From positions 62,001 through 126,000 of the forward strand of contig NZ_LNUA01000031.1 of assembly GCF_009764355.1 (NCBI RefSeq): 64,000 nucleotides of DNA, read 5' to 3'. The notes beneath the pieces are model-generated. The model did not search any database, had not been told where the DNA came from, and saw only the letters and a program-made list of their open reading frames with translations. Shown one piece after another: positions 34,775 through 43,206 of the stretch (positions are counted from its first letter, which is position 1; every line of letters starts with the position of its first letter). The stretch comes from Companilactobacillus bobalius (GTDB lineage Bacteria > Bacillota > Bacilli > Lactobacillales > Lactobacillaceae). Position numbers and translations under genes: made by a program.

Positions 34775-34813
34775 TGTAATAATTCTGTAACATTATTGTA
34801 GCATTTATGTAAC
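34775..34813. promoter_or_regulatory. Array of four WalR-like half-sites
   Basis: TGTAAT-N5-TGTAAC-N5-TGTAGC-N5-TGTAAC, phased at 11 bp. The known WalR (YycF) box is TGTWAH-N5-TGTWAH, so the first pair is a perfect match and the others near-perfect. WalR controls wall metabolism genes in Firmicutes; the location next to envelope genes fits. On - the array overlaps the -35 zone of a TACTAT -10 box (34756-34761). Confidence 0.6.
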
Positions 34814-34853
34814 AATTAGCAATATCAAATCAAAAATTATTAATTCTGTACGC

Positions 34854-34884
34854 AAAAAAAGGGCCTCCATTCTTTTGGAGGCCC
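34854..34884 (-). terminator. Strong terminator 135 nt after the SLAP gene
   Basis: On the - strand GGGCCTCCA pairs with TGGAGGCCC, followed by seven T residues. The preceding sequence TTACCTCCCTG is complementary to ribosome binding sites, so the 3' UTR could also be released as a small RNA. Confidence 0.85.
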
Positions 34885-35018
34885 ACTATATCAGGGAGGT
34901 AATTATATTTAGTTTATATTATAAGTTAGTATCCAATATTCTTGTTTACCAAGTACTATATTAGATTATAAATGTGAAGAAAATGTGAAATATACAAATA
35001 TTAATATAATTGTTCCGA

Positions 35019-35894
35019 TTATTGTGTAACAGATGTTGCAAATTCAGGCTCACTACTTACATTATTTCCAGCGTCATTTTGATTTAAATGCATATTTGAA
35101 CTTTGTGCCCATTCATTAGTTGATACTTGATAGAAGGTATGACCGTATTTATTTTGAACCATTTGGCCAATTTTCCAGTTAGATCCTTCAGGTAATTGAC
35201 GGTCTGAGAAAGAGTCCATTGAAGTATCATATAAATCAGCGGGACCATTAACAACAGTACCAACTACTGGTTGCTGTTGTTGTGTGGTAGTTGAAGCAGC
35301 ATTGGTTGTAGCGTTATTTGTAGTGTAACTTTGATTAGGTTCAGTCACTTGAATGTTCAAGTCATTAGCAGCGACCCATTCATTAGTAGCAACTTGCAAA
35401 TAAACATTTCCATTAACATTTATGGATGCACCAAGTTTCCAATTAGTTCCAGCTGGTAAAGTTACCCCAGTAATAGCTTGGCCTTGACTGTTAACTACAG
35501 CAGAAGCCCACTTTGTCGTTCCAACTTTAGTGGCGTTAACATCAATTTGGTTGCTAGTGTCTGAACTAAGATTAGTTACTTGATGGGATGAATTACTGAT
35601 ATCAATGCTATCAGCAGCAATCCACTCGTTAGTAGCAACTTGATAATAAGTAATGCCATTGATTTGAGTTGAAGGACCAAGTTTCCAAGAGCTGAAGTTA
35701 GGAAGATAAGTACTTGTAATAGTTTGACCCTGGTTGTTAACCAGAATACCGCTACCACGACGAACAGTACCAATCAATCCGCTTTCTGTTGATGTTTCTG
35801 CCGCACTCACGTCTTGAGGCGACAAATTAGACAGAACAGTTGGGGCAATTAATAATGCCAGTGCTGAGCCGAGTAGAACTTTATTCTTTTTCAT
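35019..35894 (-). CDS. Secreted SLAP-module protein (three modules)
   Basis: 291 residues. Signal peptide (MKKNKVLLGSALALLIAPTV, cleavage after VSA near residue 32) and then three SLAP-like modules, each ending in QVATNEW or QVSTNEW (near residues 80, 180 and 268), with short Thr/Gln/Asn linkers. It contains nothing besides anchoring modules, so it could act as a wall-coating protein. AGGAGG before ATG 35894. Monocistronic. Confidence 0.85.
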   Translation of the reverse strand: MKKNKVLLGSALALLIAPTVLSNLSPQDVSAAETSTESGLIGTVRRGSGILVNNQGQTITSTYLPNFSSWKLGPSTQINGITYYQVATNEWIAADSIDISNSSHQVTNLSSDTSNQIDVNATKVGTTKWASAVVNSQGQAITGVTLPAGTNWKLGASINVNGNVYLQVATNEWVAANDLNIQVTEPNQSYTTNNATTNAASTTTQQQQPVVGTVVNGPADLYDTSMDSFSDRQLPEGSNWKIGQMVQNKYGHTFYQVSTNEWAQSSNMHLNQNDAGNNVSSEPEFATSVTQ

Positions 35895-36059
35895 CTTTTA
35901 AACCTCCTCGTCTTATTTTGCGGTTCATAGTAAACCTATAATGCAATCAGATTTTAATCAATACGTTTAAAAAACTGTTAAGAGAAACGTTACGTTTTCT
36001 TTAGAATTAGCTCAATATTTTTGTAATATATTTGAAATAAATGAATTTATATATAGAAA

Positions 36060-36102
36060 AAAAGAGTGATGCCGACTTGATATATCGGTGTCACTCCTTT
36101 TT
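36060..36102. terminator. Bidirectional terminator
   Basis: GAGTGATGCCGA pairs with TCGGTGTCACTC; A-rich left flank and T-rich right flank. Downstream of the - strand lipoprotein gene. Confidence 0.85.
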
Positions 36103-36142
36103 TATAACCATATTTCTTGGAAATCAATGTGCTAGAACTTTT

Positions 36143-37045
36143 TTATTGAATCTTACCATCAGATTCTTTAACGGTTGAACGTCCATCTTTAGCAGCGTTC
36201 TTAATAGCACGAACAATATCATTGTCACTCCAGGCATCAACGTTCTTAACACCAGAGTCAGTTAATTGTTGTCTAGCTTTGGCGATGTCGGAATCAGTAA
36301 TGGTTTTACCATCGACTTCTTTCTTTTCAACATCGAAGTCGCCACCTTTAGCAGCTGGATTATTGCTTTGGTCGCTTGATGAGTCAGCACTACTATTATC
36401 AGTAGAATTGTTGTTGTCAGTTGTAGTTGTTGTAGAACTATCATTATTAGTATTACTGTCAGTATCGGTACTATCTTTAGTATCAGTAGGTAATGACTTA
36501 AGCAGAGTATTGGCTTGTGTGTAAAGATCTGAATAATACTTACCCTTAATACCCTTGAATGTTGTGATTTGTTCTAGTAAAGCTTTAGCTTGATCATTAG
36601 CACCTTGTTTGATTAATTCTTTAGCGTTTTTGATATCAGCCTTGAAGTTACTACGATTGAATTGAATCTTCTTTACTTGTTTAGTCAATTTCTTAGCTCT
36701 GGAAACCATCTTCTTGTTTCCGTTATCTTGATCCGTAACCTTATTCAAAGCTGATCTGGCAGAATCAAACTTACGTTGGTTCATAAATCTCTTCGCCTTG
36801 ACCAAGTTTTGAGCTTGGATCTTTGAGTCATGTGCTTTGTCAGTTTTTTTCGCCTTAATTGCTGAATCAAAGTGATCAGCGGCCTTTGAATATTCTTTAT
36901 CGTCTACGGCATCGTTACCTTTAGTCATTTCTGTCTTGTAAGTATCACTACTATTATTAGACTTAGATGCTGAAGAGTTGCCGTTACTGCAGCCAGCTAG
37001 CAATAGTGCTACCCCTGTTGTTGCTAGTAATAAAGCTTTTTTCAT
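36143..37045 (-). CDS. Lipoprotein with helical repeat-like domain
   Basis: 300 residues. Lipobox LLLAGC (Cys near 19). Residues about 35-175 are amphipathic helices in TPR-like pairs (EYSKAADHFDSAIKAKKTDK; KRFMNQRKFDSARSALNKVT), then an Asp/Ser/Thr/Asn linker (about 190-235) and a C-terminal domain of about 60 residues (KTITDSDIAKARQQLTDSGV). Surface-exposed, function unknown. AGGAGG-like site before ATG 37045; single-gene unit. Confidence 0.82.
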   Translation of the reverse strand: MKKALLLATTGVALLLAGCSNGNSSASKSNNSSDTYKTEMTKGNDAVDDKEYSKAADHFDSAIKAKKTDKAHDSKIQAQNLVKAKRFMNQRKFDSARSALNKVTDQDNGNKKMVSRAKKLTKQVKKIQFNRSNFKADIKNAKELIKQGANDQAKALLEQITTFKGIKGKYYSDLYTQANTLLKSLPTDTKDSTDTDSNTNNDSSTTTTTDNNNSTDNSSADSSSDQSNNPAAKGGDFDVEKKEVDGKTITDSDIAKARQQLTDSGVKNVDAWSDNDIVRAIKNAAKDGRSTVKESDGKIQ

Positions 37046-37205
37046 TTTTGAAATTCCTCCATATAAGTGCTGGTTGAATTATAACATGTTGAGAAAAATT
37101 TCAAAAAAAATTTCCGCTTTGGATACTTTCAACCGTTACTATCTGTGTAAGTTACTTAAACCGGCCGATTAGTTCTTACAAAATATAAAAAAGAGGTAAT
37201 TAATA

Positions 37206-37409
37206 ATGTGGAAGAAAACAGCAATCGTCGTAACAATGGCAAACGAAAAGTATCCAAAAGGTAAGAGAGCAATTAACTTTAATAATATAGTAGAAAACCC
37301 AACTCAAGAACAAATTGATCTCCTCACGCAAGGACTAGTTCTACTATCAGATGGCGATGCACTTTATGGAACAGAAGTAATTAAACACAATACAATGGAT
37401 GCAGAATAG
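37206..37409 (+). CDS. DUF1659-like small protein
   Basis: 67 residues (KRAINFNNIVENPTQEQIDL; LVLLSDGDALYGTEVI) matching the DUF1659 pattern. Members are commonly paired with a DUF2922 gene, as here, 11 bp downstream. Function unknown. AGAGGTAATTAATA before ATG 37206. Confidence 0.75.
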   Translation: MWKKTAIVVTMANEKYPKGKRAINFNNIVENPTQEQIDLLTQGLVLLSDGDALYGTEVIKHNTMDAE

Positions 37410-37420
37410 GGGCGTAAATT

Positions 37421-37633
37421 ATGAAAAGATTACAATTGAAATTTAAAACAGCAGATGGCCACAGTAAGAATTTAGTTTTGAGTTATGTTAAAGCTGATTT
37501 AGATCCAGAAACAGTCAAGACAGCGATGGACAAAATTAGTGCCAGTAAGCTATTTGAAAAAGGTGCTATTCAACTTTATCAAGAAATCACTGGTGCCAAA
37601 TATGTTGAACGTGTTGAAAACAAAGTATTCTAA
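37421..37633 (+). CDS. DUF2922-like small protein
   Basis: 70 residues (LQLKFKTADGHSKNLVLSYV; DPETVKTAMDKISASKLFEK), the DUF2922 pattern of a short beta-hairpin followed by a helix. Second gene of a two-gene operon with the DUF1659-like gene. Function unknown; the pair is widespread in Firmicutes. The ribosome site GGGGCG is modest. Confidence 0.75.
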   Translation: MKRLQLKFKTADGHSKNLVLSYVKADLDPETVKTAMDKISASKLFEKGAIQLYQEITGAKYVERVENKVF

Positions 37634-37684
37634 GCCTTTTCAGATTTTAGTAAAAATTATTAAAATATTTAAGGTATAAACCTT

Positions 37685-37730
37685 GAGCCTACGTCTTATT
37701 TAGAATAGAATAAAAGTAGGCTCTTTTGGG
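37685..37730 (+). terminator. Intrinsic terminator
   Basis: GAGCCTAC pairs with GTAGGCTC around an AT-rich loop, followed by TTTTGGG. Ends the DUF1659/DUF2922 operon. Confidence 0.75.
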
Positions 37731-37830
37731 TTAACAAAATTAATCTAGTCATTGTTTAAACGTTAATTACATGACAATTAGAGTTTTTTTCTTGGAAAAA
37801 ATTTGATTTTGACTGTAAATGTGTATGGAA

Positions 37831-37871
37831 TGTTACAAAATCGTGATATTTAATACAGAAATGTTACAAAA
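37831..37871 (+). promoter_or_regulatory. Two direct repeats upstream of the surface-protein promoter
   Basis: TGTTACAAAA occurs at 37831-37840 and again at 37862-37871, each followed by a CGTGA or CAGTGA block and a T-run. The 31-bp spacing is close to three helical turns, and the second copy ends 22 bp before the -35 box, as for activator sites. Confidence 0.45.
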
Positions 37872-37893
37872 ACAGTGACTTTTTAAATTTCAG

Positions 37894-37922
37894 TTGATTC
37901 ACAAGCCGGAGTTTCATATAAT
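37894..37922 (+). promoter_or_regulatory. Strong promoter of the SLAP surface-protein gene
   Basis: TTGATT (37894-37899) and a perfect TATAAT (37917-37922), 17-bp spacer. A hairpin TTGTC-A-GTGGG/CCCAC-GACAA (37925-37949) would form at the very 5' end of the mRNA, a position known to stabilise transcripts. Confidence 0.75.
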
Positions 37923-37990
37923 GGTTGTCAGTGGGATAGCCCACGACAATTAAAAATAATAAATTCTTGTAGTCCAGGGGAGGATTAACA

Positions 37991-39418
37991 TTGAAAAAAT
38001 CTATTAAATATGCAGGAATCGCTGCTGCTACACTTCTAGCTGTTGCACCAGTTGCTGCTCCTGTTGTTTCAACTACTGCACAAGCTGCTGTTACATCAGT
38101 TGCTACAGACCAATCAAAACAAAATGATGCTGTTACAGCATTTGGTAACCAATTTGCTGACGTTACTGCTAAGAGTATCGTTGACGGTGGCAAGAGTATT
38201 ACTCTTGGTTCACAAAAGTTATCAGACTTTGCTACTAACAATGCTGATTTGATTAAGACTGCTGCTACTCTTGAAAATATGAACGATCTAATTGGTAGCG
38301 GTGCTACTGTTACTGTTTCTGCTAAGTATGGTTCAACATCAATTAACCAAGCTGATCTTACAAAGATCTTGGCTGATGAAACATATCCAGCAGTTGAATT
38401 TACAATTACTTTGAACTACAACAACTTGAATGATCAAGCTGTTTCAAAGACATATACTGTTAAAGCTACTAGAACAACAACTGACAACAATGCTAACGAA
38501 TTGAAGACAGTTAATGCTAAGTTCACAACACCTGTTTCAGTTGCTTTGGACTCAACAACAACAAGTACACAATTGACAGCTACAACTGACATTCATTTGA
38601 CAGACCAAAATGGTGATGGTGTTGTTGCAGGTACTGTTAAGGCAGATACTAACTATTACAACACATATGCAGATGCTATGAATGGTAACACTACTTCAGC
38701 TACTAATACTGTTGTAAACAACAAGTTTACTAAGGCTGGAACATATTACCAAGCAATTTCATTTACTGCTGGTAATGGTTCATCATTAGCTACATTTATT
38801 AGTAACTATACACAAGACCCATCATCATACACTGTATATGTAAATGGTGCTAAAGCATCAGCTGGTTATGACTTCAAGGCAAGTACTGACAACACAACAC
38901 TTACATTTGTTCGTGCAATCAACGTTTCAAACACAACTGATAACTGGACAACAACAGATACTACAGGTGTTGTTACAACAAAATCTGCAAGCAAGTACTA
39001 CACACTAAAGAACGATGACAATGCTACAATTGCTAACCGTGCTTTAGGTGCAAACACACCTTGGAGAACTGACAAAGTTCGTACAAACCAAGACGGTGTA
39101 AAACAATACCGTGTTGCTACTGGCGAATGGATCGATGCTGACAATGTTGTTTACTCAAACGGTGACAACAACAACAGTAACAATGGTTCAGGCTTGACAG
39201 ATATCAAGACTGTTTCAGGTGTTGCTACTTTGACAAAAGCCAAGGGTTACTTCATGGCATTGTTCAACGATGAAGGAAAGGCTTATGATAACAAATATCT
39301 TGGCTCACCTTCAGCATGGAGAGTAGACAGAACTGCTAAGGGTGCCGATGGTAATACTTACTACCGTGTTGCTACTAGCGAATGGCTACAAGCCGGTGAA
39401 GGCGTTTCATTCAAATAA
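37991..39418 (+). CDS. Secreted SLAP-domain surface protein (S-layer-like)
   Basis: 475 residues. Signal peptide (KKSIKYAGIAAATLLAVAPV, cleavage after AQA near residue 33), a Thr/Asn/Ser-rich central region with beta-sheet character (about 35-330) and two C-terminal SLAP modules (QYRVATGEWIDADNV; YYRVATSEWLQAGEG). Strong promoter, 5' stabilising hairpin, AGGGGAGG site before TTG 37991 and the very uniform codon choice point to an abundant protein, perhaps an S-layer-like coat. Monocistronic. Confidence 0.82.
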   Translation: MKKSIKYAGIAAATLLAVAPVAAPVVSTTAQAAVTSVATDQSKQNDAVTAFGNQFADVTAKSIVDGGKSITLGSQKLSDFATNNADLIKTAATLENMNDLIGSGATVTVSAKYGSTSINQADLTKILADETYPAVEFTITLNYNNLNDQAVSKTYTVKATRTTTDNNANELKTVNAKFTTPVSVALDSTTTSTQLTATTDIHLTDQNGDGVVAGTVKADTNYYNTYADAMNGNTTSATNTVVNNKFTKAGTYYQAISFTAGNGSSLATFISNYTQDPSSYTVYVNGAKASAGYDFKASTDNTTLTFVRAINVSNTTDNWTTTDTTGVVTTKSASKYYTLKNDDNATIANRALGANTPWRTDKVRTNQDGVKQYRVATGEWIDADNVVYSNGDNNNSNNGSGLTDIKTVSGVATLTKAKGYFMALFNDEGKAYDNKYLGSPSAWRVDRTAKGADGNTYYRVATSEWLQAGEGVSFK

Positions 39419-39438
39419 TTTTTAATTATTGAATATTA

Positions 39439-39468
39439 AGAGAACTCGCATATGCGAGTTCTTTTTTT
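39439..39468 (+). terminator. Intrinsic terminator
   Basis: AGAACTCGC pairs with GCGAGTTCT around ATAT, followed by seven T residues. Confidence 0.92.
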
Positions 39469-39478
39469 ATGCCATTTT

Positions 39479-39493
39479 TAGAAAACGGTTGCA
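39479..39493 (+). promoter_or_regulatory. cre-like site upstream of levR
   Basis: TAGAAAACGGTTGCA differs at one position from the cre consensus WTGNAANCGNWNNCW. CcpA binding here would place the PTS regulator under carbon catabolite control. Confidence 0.5.
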
Positions 39494-39556
39494 TGTACTC
39501 CTCAGTATTATAAAATTAATATATTAACAATTTTATCGACAATGGGGGGCATAATT

Positions 39557-42130
39557 GTGGAATCGAAATATGAGGTATTAACGAAATTAAATGATTTGAA
39601 TTACAGTCACTCGTTGCCAATTAATACTAGTGATCTATCTCAACAGGTTAATCTTAGTCGTTCGGTTACTAGTCATTACTTGAATCAATTACTAGAAGAT
39701 GGATTGGTAGTTAAACTAGAAGGTCGGCCGGTTTTGTGGAATTTAACTGAATCGAAAAATAATAAAAAAATTTTACCGTTCAATGATTTTATCGGATCGA
39801 ATGGTAGTTTGAAAAATGTTGTTTCTCAATGTGAGGCAGCGGTAAATTATCCGCCCAATGGATTGAGCATTATCATTACGGGAAATAGTGGTGTCGGAAA
39901 GAGTTTCTTAGCCAAACAAATCTATAATTATGCAGTTACTTCAAAATCAATCTCTAGCAATGCACCATTTCTAACTTTGAATTGTGCTGATTATGCTAAT
40001 AATCCGGAATTACTTTCGAGTATTCTATTTGGATATGTCCGAGGAGCCTTCACAGGTGCTAATGATGACAAAAGTGGTTTGTTGGAACAAGCTGATGGTG
40101 GTTATCTCTTCCTCGATGAAGTCCATCGCTTATCAAGTGAGAACCAGGAGAAACTTTTCAGTTTTATCGATAGTGGTTCTTTCATGCGAATGGGTGAAAA
40201 TAAGCAGACTAAGACTTCAAAGGTTCGTTTCTTGTTTGCCACTACGGAAAAAACAGACGACGTTTTACTGGAAACTTTCCGTCGACGAATTTCAATTGCG
40301 GTTCATTTACCGGATTACCATAATCGACCAAGAAATGAACGTTTAAGTTTAATCTATTCTATTTTTTATCATGAAGCACAAAAGATGCAAAAGCCATTAA
40401 GAATTGATGATGGGGTAATTGAGTCACTGATCAATTTGAAGTCAGATGGAAATATTGGAAGATTGAAGAATATTATCCGAGTTAGTTGTGCCAATGCCTA
40501 TAAAGATCAAAAGCTTAACGATGAAATTAAGATTCAATCTGATTCGGTTATTCTTAAACAGAAATCCTCCGATACAGGTAATTTCGTAGATATAGATCCA
40601 ACACATCAATATAATTTTTCCGAAGTTTCGATTGGTGATTCGTATCAGAAGAAAATAGAGAAGATTATCAACGATTTGAGTTCTTCAGACGTTAATTCAT
40701 TCCAATTTCAAAGTAAGAATGCCATTCACGATATTGAAAAGCTGGAACAGTCGGTGAAAATAAATGAATTGGATCAACCAACTTTTCTGAAATTTCAAAA
40801 ACAAATGGAGAAGGTAATTGGACGTCGCTTTGGTATTAAGGAGATTGCTGATATCAGTTCAATTATTTTCAAGCTGTATCGTTCTAATTTTACTTTGCCT
40901 GTGGAAAACTTGGATAAACTTGATAAAAAATTACAGAGTCTTTGCCCACGTTCAGTTCATGTAGCTGATTGTTTCTTTAGAAGTCTTCATTATCGGTTAA
41001 CGACAAAGTATCATTCATTAGGTATTGTATTGTCAATTTTGTTGAGTGATCACGTTGACGAATCGATAAAGTTGAGAGGCTTGTTATTGGCGCATGGGGA
41101 ATATACTGCTACTAGTATTCAAGCAGTAGTCAATCAGCTCTGTGGCAATTATATTTTTGATGCAATCGATATGCCAATCGATACGGGATTGGCTGATATT
41201 GTTCAGAAAACTAAGACGTTGTTCGATTCTTACGATACTTCGAACGGTACAGTGATGATTGTTGATATGGGTTCACTCAATCAGCTTTATTCGGAAATTA
41301 AGAATCATCTTAATGGTGATTTATTGGTGGTTGATAATCTAACCACAGCAACAGCTTTGGATGTGGCTTTGAAAATTCAAAGTAAGGAAAAATTTAAAGC
41401 AATCGCGGCCGCCGCTGAAAATGAATACGAGATTCATAGTCAGTATTATTCTGGCTATTCGAATAAGAAGAACATTATCATTTCTTGTATCTCTGGTTTG
41501 GGAATATCGGAGAAAATCAAAGAGACAATGTTGCCTTATTTTCCCAAGGACATTCAAATCAATACGCTTGATTACTACGATTTGAAGAAGAATATCCATC
41601 AAAATGACAATCATTATTTTGATACGACTCTGTTTGTTTTGACAACGACTAGTTTGCCGGATGATTTCATTATTCCTAATATCAATATTTATGATTTGTT
41701 GGATGCTAAAGGTGAACAGAAGTTGACTAAATTATTGACGCCTTATTTAAAAGCCGATGCGATTGATGATTTGAATCAGGAGTTATTACGTTTCTTCTCG
41801 ATTGAAGGAGTCAGTGAGCGTTTGAGTTTCTTGAATCCTAAGATCATCATCAAAGAAGTTGAAACAGTAATTTATAAGTATGAGAGTTACTACAATCTTA
41901 AATTGGATGGGAAAGTTAAACTTAATCTTTATATGCATATTGCTTTGATGATCGAACGTTTAATGATTCGTAAATCACAAAAAATGCCAGAGATTAAACC
42001 AACTGAAGATGAACAAGAGTTTATTTCGATTTCCAAGAGTATCTTCCAACCTTTGGAATTAAAGTACAATGTGGAAGTTAATGACTATGAATTATCACTG
42101 ATGTATGAAGTGTTCAAGCAACTGTTTTAG
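39557..42130 (+). CDS. levR: Sigma-54-dependent PTS-regulated activator, LevR family
   Basis: 857 residues from GTG 39557, chosen because GGGGGGC is 8 nt upstream; ATG 39542 lies before that site. An N-terminal HTH (about 10-60) is followed by a AAA+ domain with GNSGVGKS (about 109), the sigma-54 contact loop GAFTGA (about 163) and Walker B YLFLDE. Then come PTS domains: a PRD-like region, an EIIA-Man-like domain with LLAHGEYTATS, an EIIB-like segment (ISCISGLGISEKI) and a C-terminal PRD with HIALMIERL. It activates the -24/-12 promoter at 42209 and is controlled by PTS phosphorylation. Confidence 0.93.
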   Translation: MESKYEVLTKLNDLNYSHSLPINTSDLSQQVNLSRSVTSHYLNQLLEDGLVVKLEGRPVLWNLTESKNNKKILPFNDFIGSNGSLKNVVSQCEAAVNYPPNGLSIIITGNSGVGKSFLAKQIYNYAVTSKSISSNAPFLTLNCADYANNPELLSSILFGYVRGAFTGANDDKSGLLEQADGGYLFLDEVHRLSSENQEKLFSFIDSGSFMRMGENKQTKTSKVRFLFATTEKTDDVLLETFRRRISIAVHLPDYHNRPRNERLSLIYSIFYHEAQKMQKPLRIDDGVIESLINLKSDGNIGRLKNIIRVSCANAYKDQKLNDEIKIQSDSVILKQKSSDTGNFVDIDPTHQYNFSEVSIGDSYQKKIEKIINDLSSSDVNSFQFQSKNAIHDIEKLEQSVKINELDQPTFLKFQKQMEKVIGRRFGIKEIADISSIIFKLYRSNFTLPVENLDKLDKKLQSLCPRSVHVADCFFRSLHYRLTTKYHSLGIVLSILLSDHVDESIKLRGLLLAHGEYTATSIQAVVNQLCGNYIFDAIDMPIDTGLADIVQKTKTLFDSYDTSNGTVMIVDMGSLNQLYSEIKNHLNGDLLVVDNLTTATALDVALKIQSKEKFKAIAAAAENEYEIHSQYYSGYSNKKNIIISCISGLGISEKIKETMLPYFPKDIQINTLDYYDLKKNIHQNDNHYFDTTLFVLTTTSLPDDFIIPNINIYDLLDAKGEQKLTKLLTPYLKADAIDDLNQELLRFFSIEGVSERLSFLNPKIIIKEVETVIYKYESYYNLKLDGKVKLNLYMHIALMIERLMIRKSQKMPEIKPTEDEQEFISISKSIFQPLELKYNVEVNDYELSLMYEVFKQLF

Positions 42131-42143
42131 TGTTCAAAATAAA

Positions 42144-42184
42144 AGAGAGCTAGTGTTTAACGTTAAACACTAGCTCTCTTTTTG
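42144..42184 (+). terminator. Intrinsic terminator between levR and the PTS operon
   Basis: A perfect 36-bp palindrome (AGAGAGCTAGTGTTTAAC and its complement) followed by TTTTT separates levR from its target operon. Confidence 0.92.
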
Positions 42185-42208
42185 TCGTCAGAATAGGCTT
42201 TTTAAAAG

Positions 42209-42225
42209 TTGGCATGAAACTTGCT
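42209..42225 (+). promoter_or_regulatory. Sigma-54 (-24/-12) promoter of the mannose-family PTS operon
   Basis: TTGGCATG-N4-TTGCT matches the RpoN consensus TTGGCACG-N4-TTGCW with one change; it lies 38 bp before the EIIA start and directly downstream of a LevR-type activator gene. Confidence 0.9.
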
Positions 42226-42262
42226 TATATAAAGGTGAAGACAATGCAAGGAGTAAGGGGAT

Positions 42263-42676
42263 ATGAATAAAATTTTAATCGCGAGTCATGGTCATTTAGC
42301 CAGTGGCGTTCAGAGTTCATTGGAAATATTAACAGGTATGGGAAATAAGGTCACAGTAATCGATGCTTATGTTGATGATCATGACTATGTACCAGATATT
42401 AAAAAGTTCATTGACGGGCTAGATGGTCAAACGGGAATTATTTTCACTGATTTATTTGGAGGAAGTGTAAATCAAAAGGTCATGCTTGAAGTTGCTGACC
42501 ACGAAAATGTTTTTGTGATTACTGGCACAAATTTACCAATTGTTTTGTCAGTCGTTTTGGAAAATGAGGCAATAACCAAAACAAAACTGGAAGAATTGAT
42601 TGCAGCTAGCCAAGTACAGTTAGTTGAAGAACCAAAAGATGATACAGATTTATCAGATGACAGTTTTTTAGAATAA
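42263..42676 (+). CDS. PTS mannose-family EIIA component
   Basis: 137 residues. The phosphoryl-accepting His is in ILIASHGHLASG (residue 9), and IIFTDLFGGSVNQ is the conserved EIIA-Man segment. It receives phosphate from HPr and passes it to EIIB. Separate EIIA and EIIB genes, as in the levDE arrangement, rather than a fused ManX. First gene of the sigma-54 operon. AAGGAG-like site upstream. Sugar specificity (mannose, fructose, glucose or amino sugar) is not readable. Confidence 0.92.
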   Translation: MNKILIASHGHLASGVQSSLEILTGMGNKVTVIDAYVDDHDYVPDIKKFIDGLDGQTGIIFTDLFGGSVNQKVMLEVADHENVFVITGTNLPIVLSVVLENEAITKTKLEELIAASQVQLVEEPKDDTDLSDDSFLE

Positions 42677-42691
42677 TTGGAGGAAGAAATT

Positions 42692-43186
42692 ATGATTGCA
42701 CAATTAAGAGTAGATGATCGTTTAATTCACGGACAGGTAGCCCTAGTTTGGACTAAAGAATTGGATACACCAGGAATCGTCGTTGCTAACGACAATGCAG
42801 CTAGTAACGAAATGGTTCAAATGACTTTGAAGATGGCTACACCAACAGGTAAAAAACTTTTGATTAGATCAGTTGATGATGCCATTAAAGTTTTCAACAA
42901 TCCCAAGGGTAAAGGAATGCGTATGTTTGCTTTAACTAACAACGTAGCCGATGCCTTGAAGATTGCTCAAAATGTTTCTGATATTGATGGTATTAATGTA
43001 GCAAACGTTGGTCGTTTCGCTGATAAATCAGAAGGTGAAACTCATCAAGTTGGTAGTACGTTGATGTTAAGTGACAAGGAATTGGCAGCTTTGAAAGAAT
43101 TAACTAAATTAGATGTTCCAGTCTTTCAACAAGTTGTTCCAAGTAATCCTAAGTCTTCAATTGCTTCAATGCTTAAAAATAAATAA
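42692..43186 (+). CDS. PTS mannose-family EIIB component
   Basis: 164 residues, with active-site His 13 in VDDRLIHGQVALVWTK. GGAGG 8 nt before ATG 42692 sets this start; the in-frame upstream codons carry the ribosome site itself. Transfers phosphate from EIIA to the sugar bound by EIIC-EIID. 15 bp after the EIIA gene. Confidence 0.93.
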   Translation: MIAQLRVDDRLIHGQVALVWTKELDTPGIVVANDNAASNEMVQMTLKMATPTGKKLLIRSVDDAIKVFNNPKGKGMRMFALTNNVADALKIAQNVSDIDGINVANVGRFADKSEGETHQVGSTLMLSDKELAALKELTKLDVPVFQQVVPSNPKSSIASMLKNK

Positions 43187-43206
43187 GGCCTGAGGGGGAA
43201 ATAATT

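Larger units (their letters stand above)
34542..35018. other. Regulatory spacer between lipoprotein and SLAP genes
   Basis: No gene. Contains, from left to right: a promoter-like TTGTTG-18-TATAAA on - for the lipoprotein gene (about 34630-34660), a terminator-like hairpin on - (34701-34724), the WalR-like box array (34775-34813), and a strong - strand terminator (34854-34884). Confidence 0.55.
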
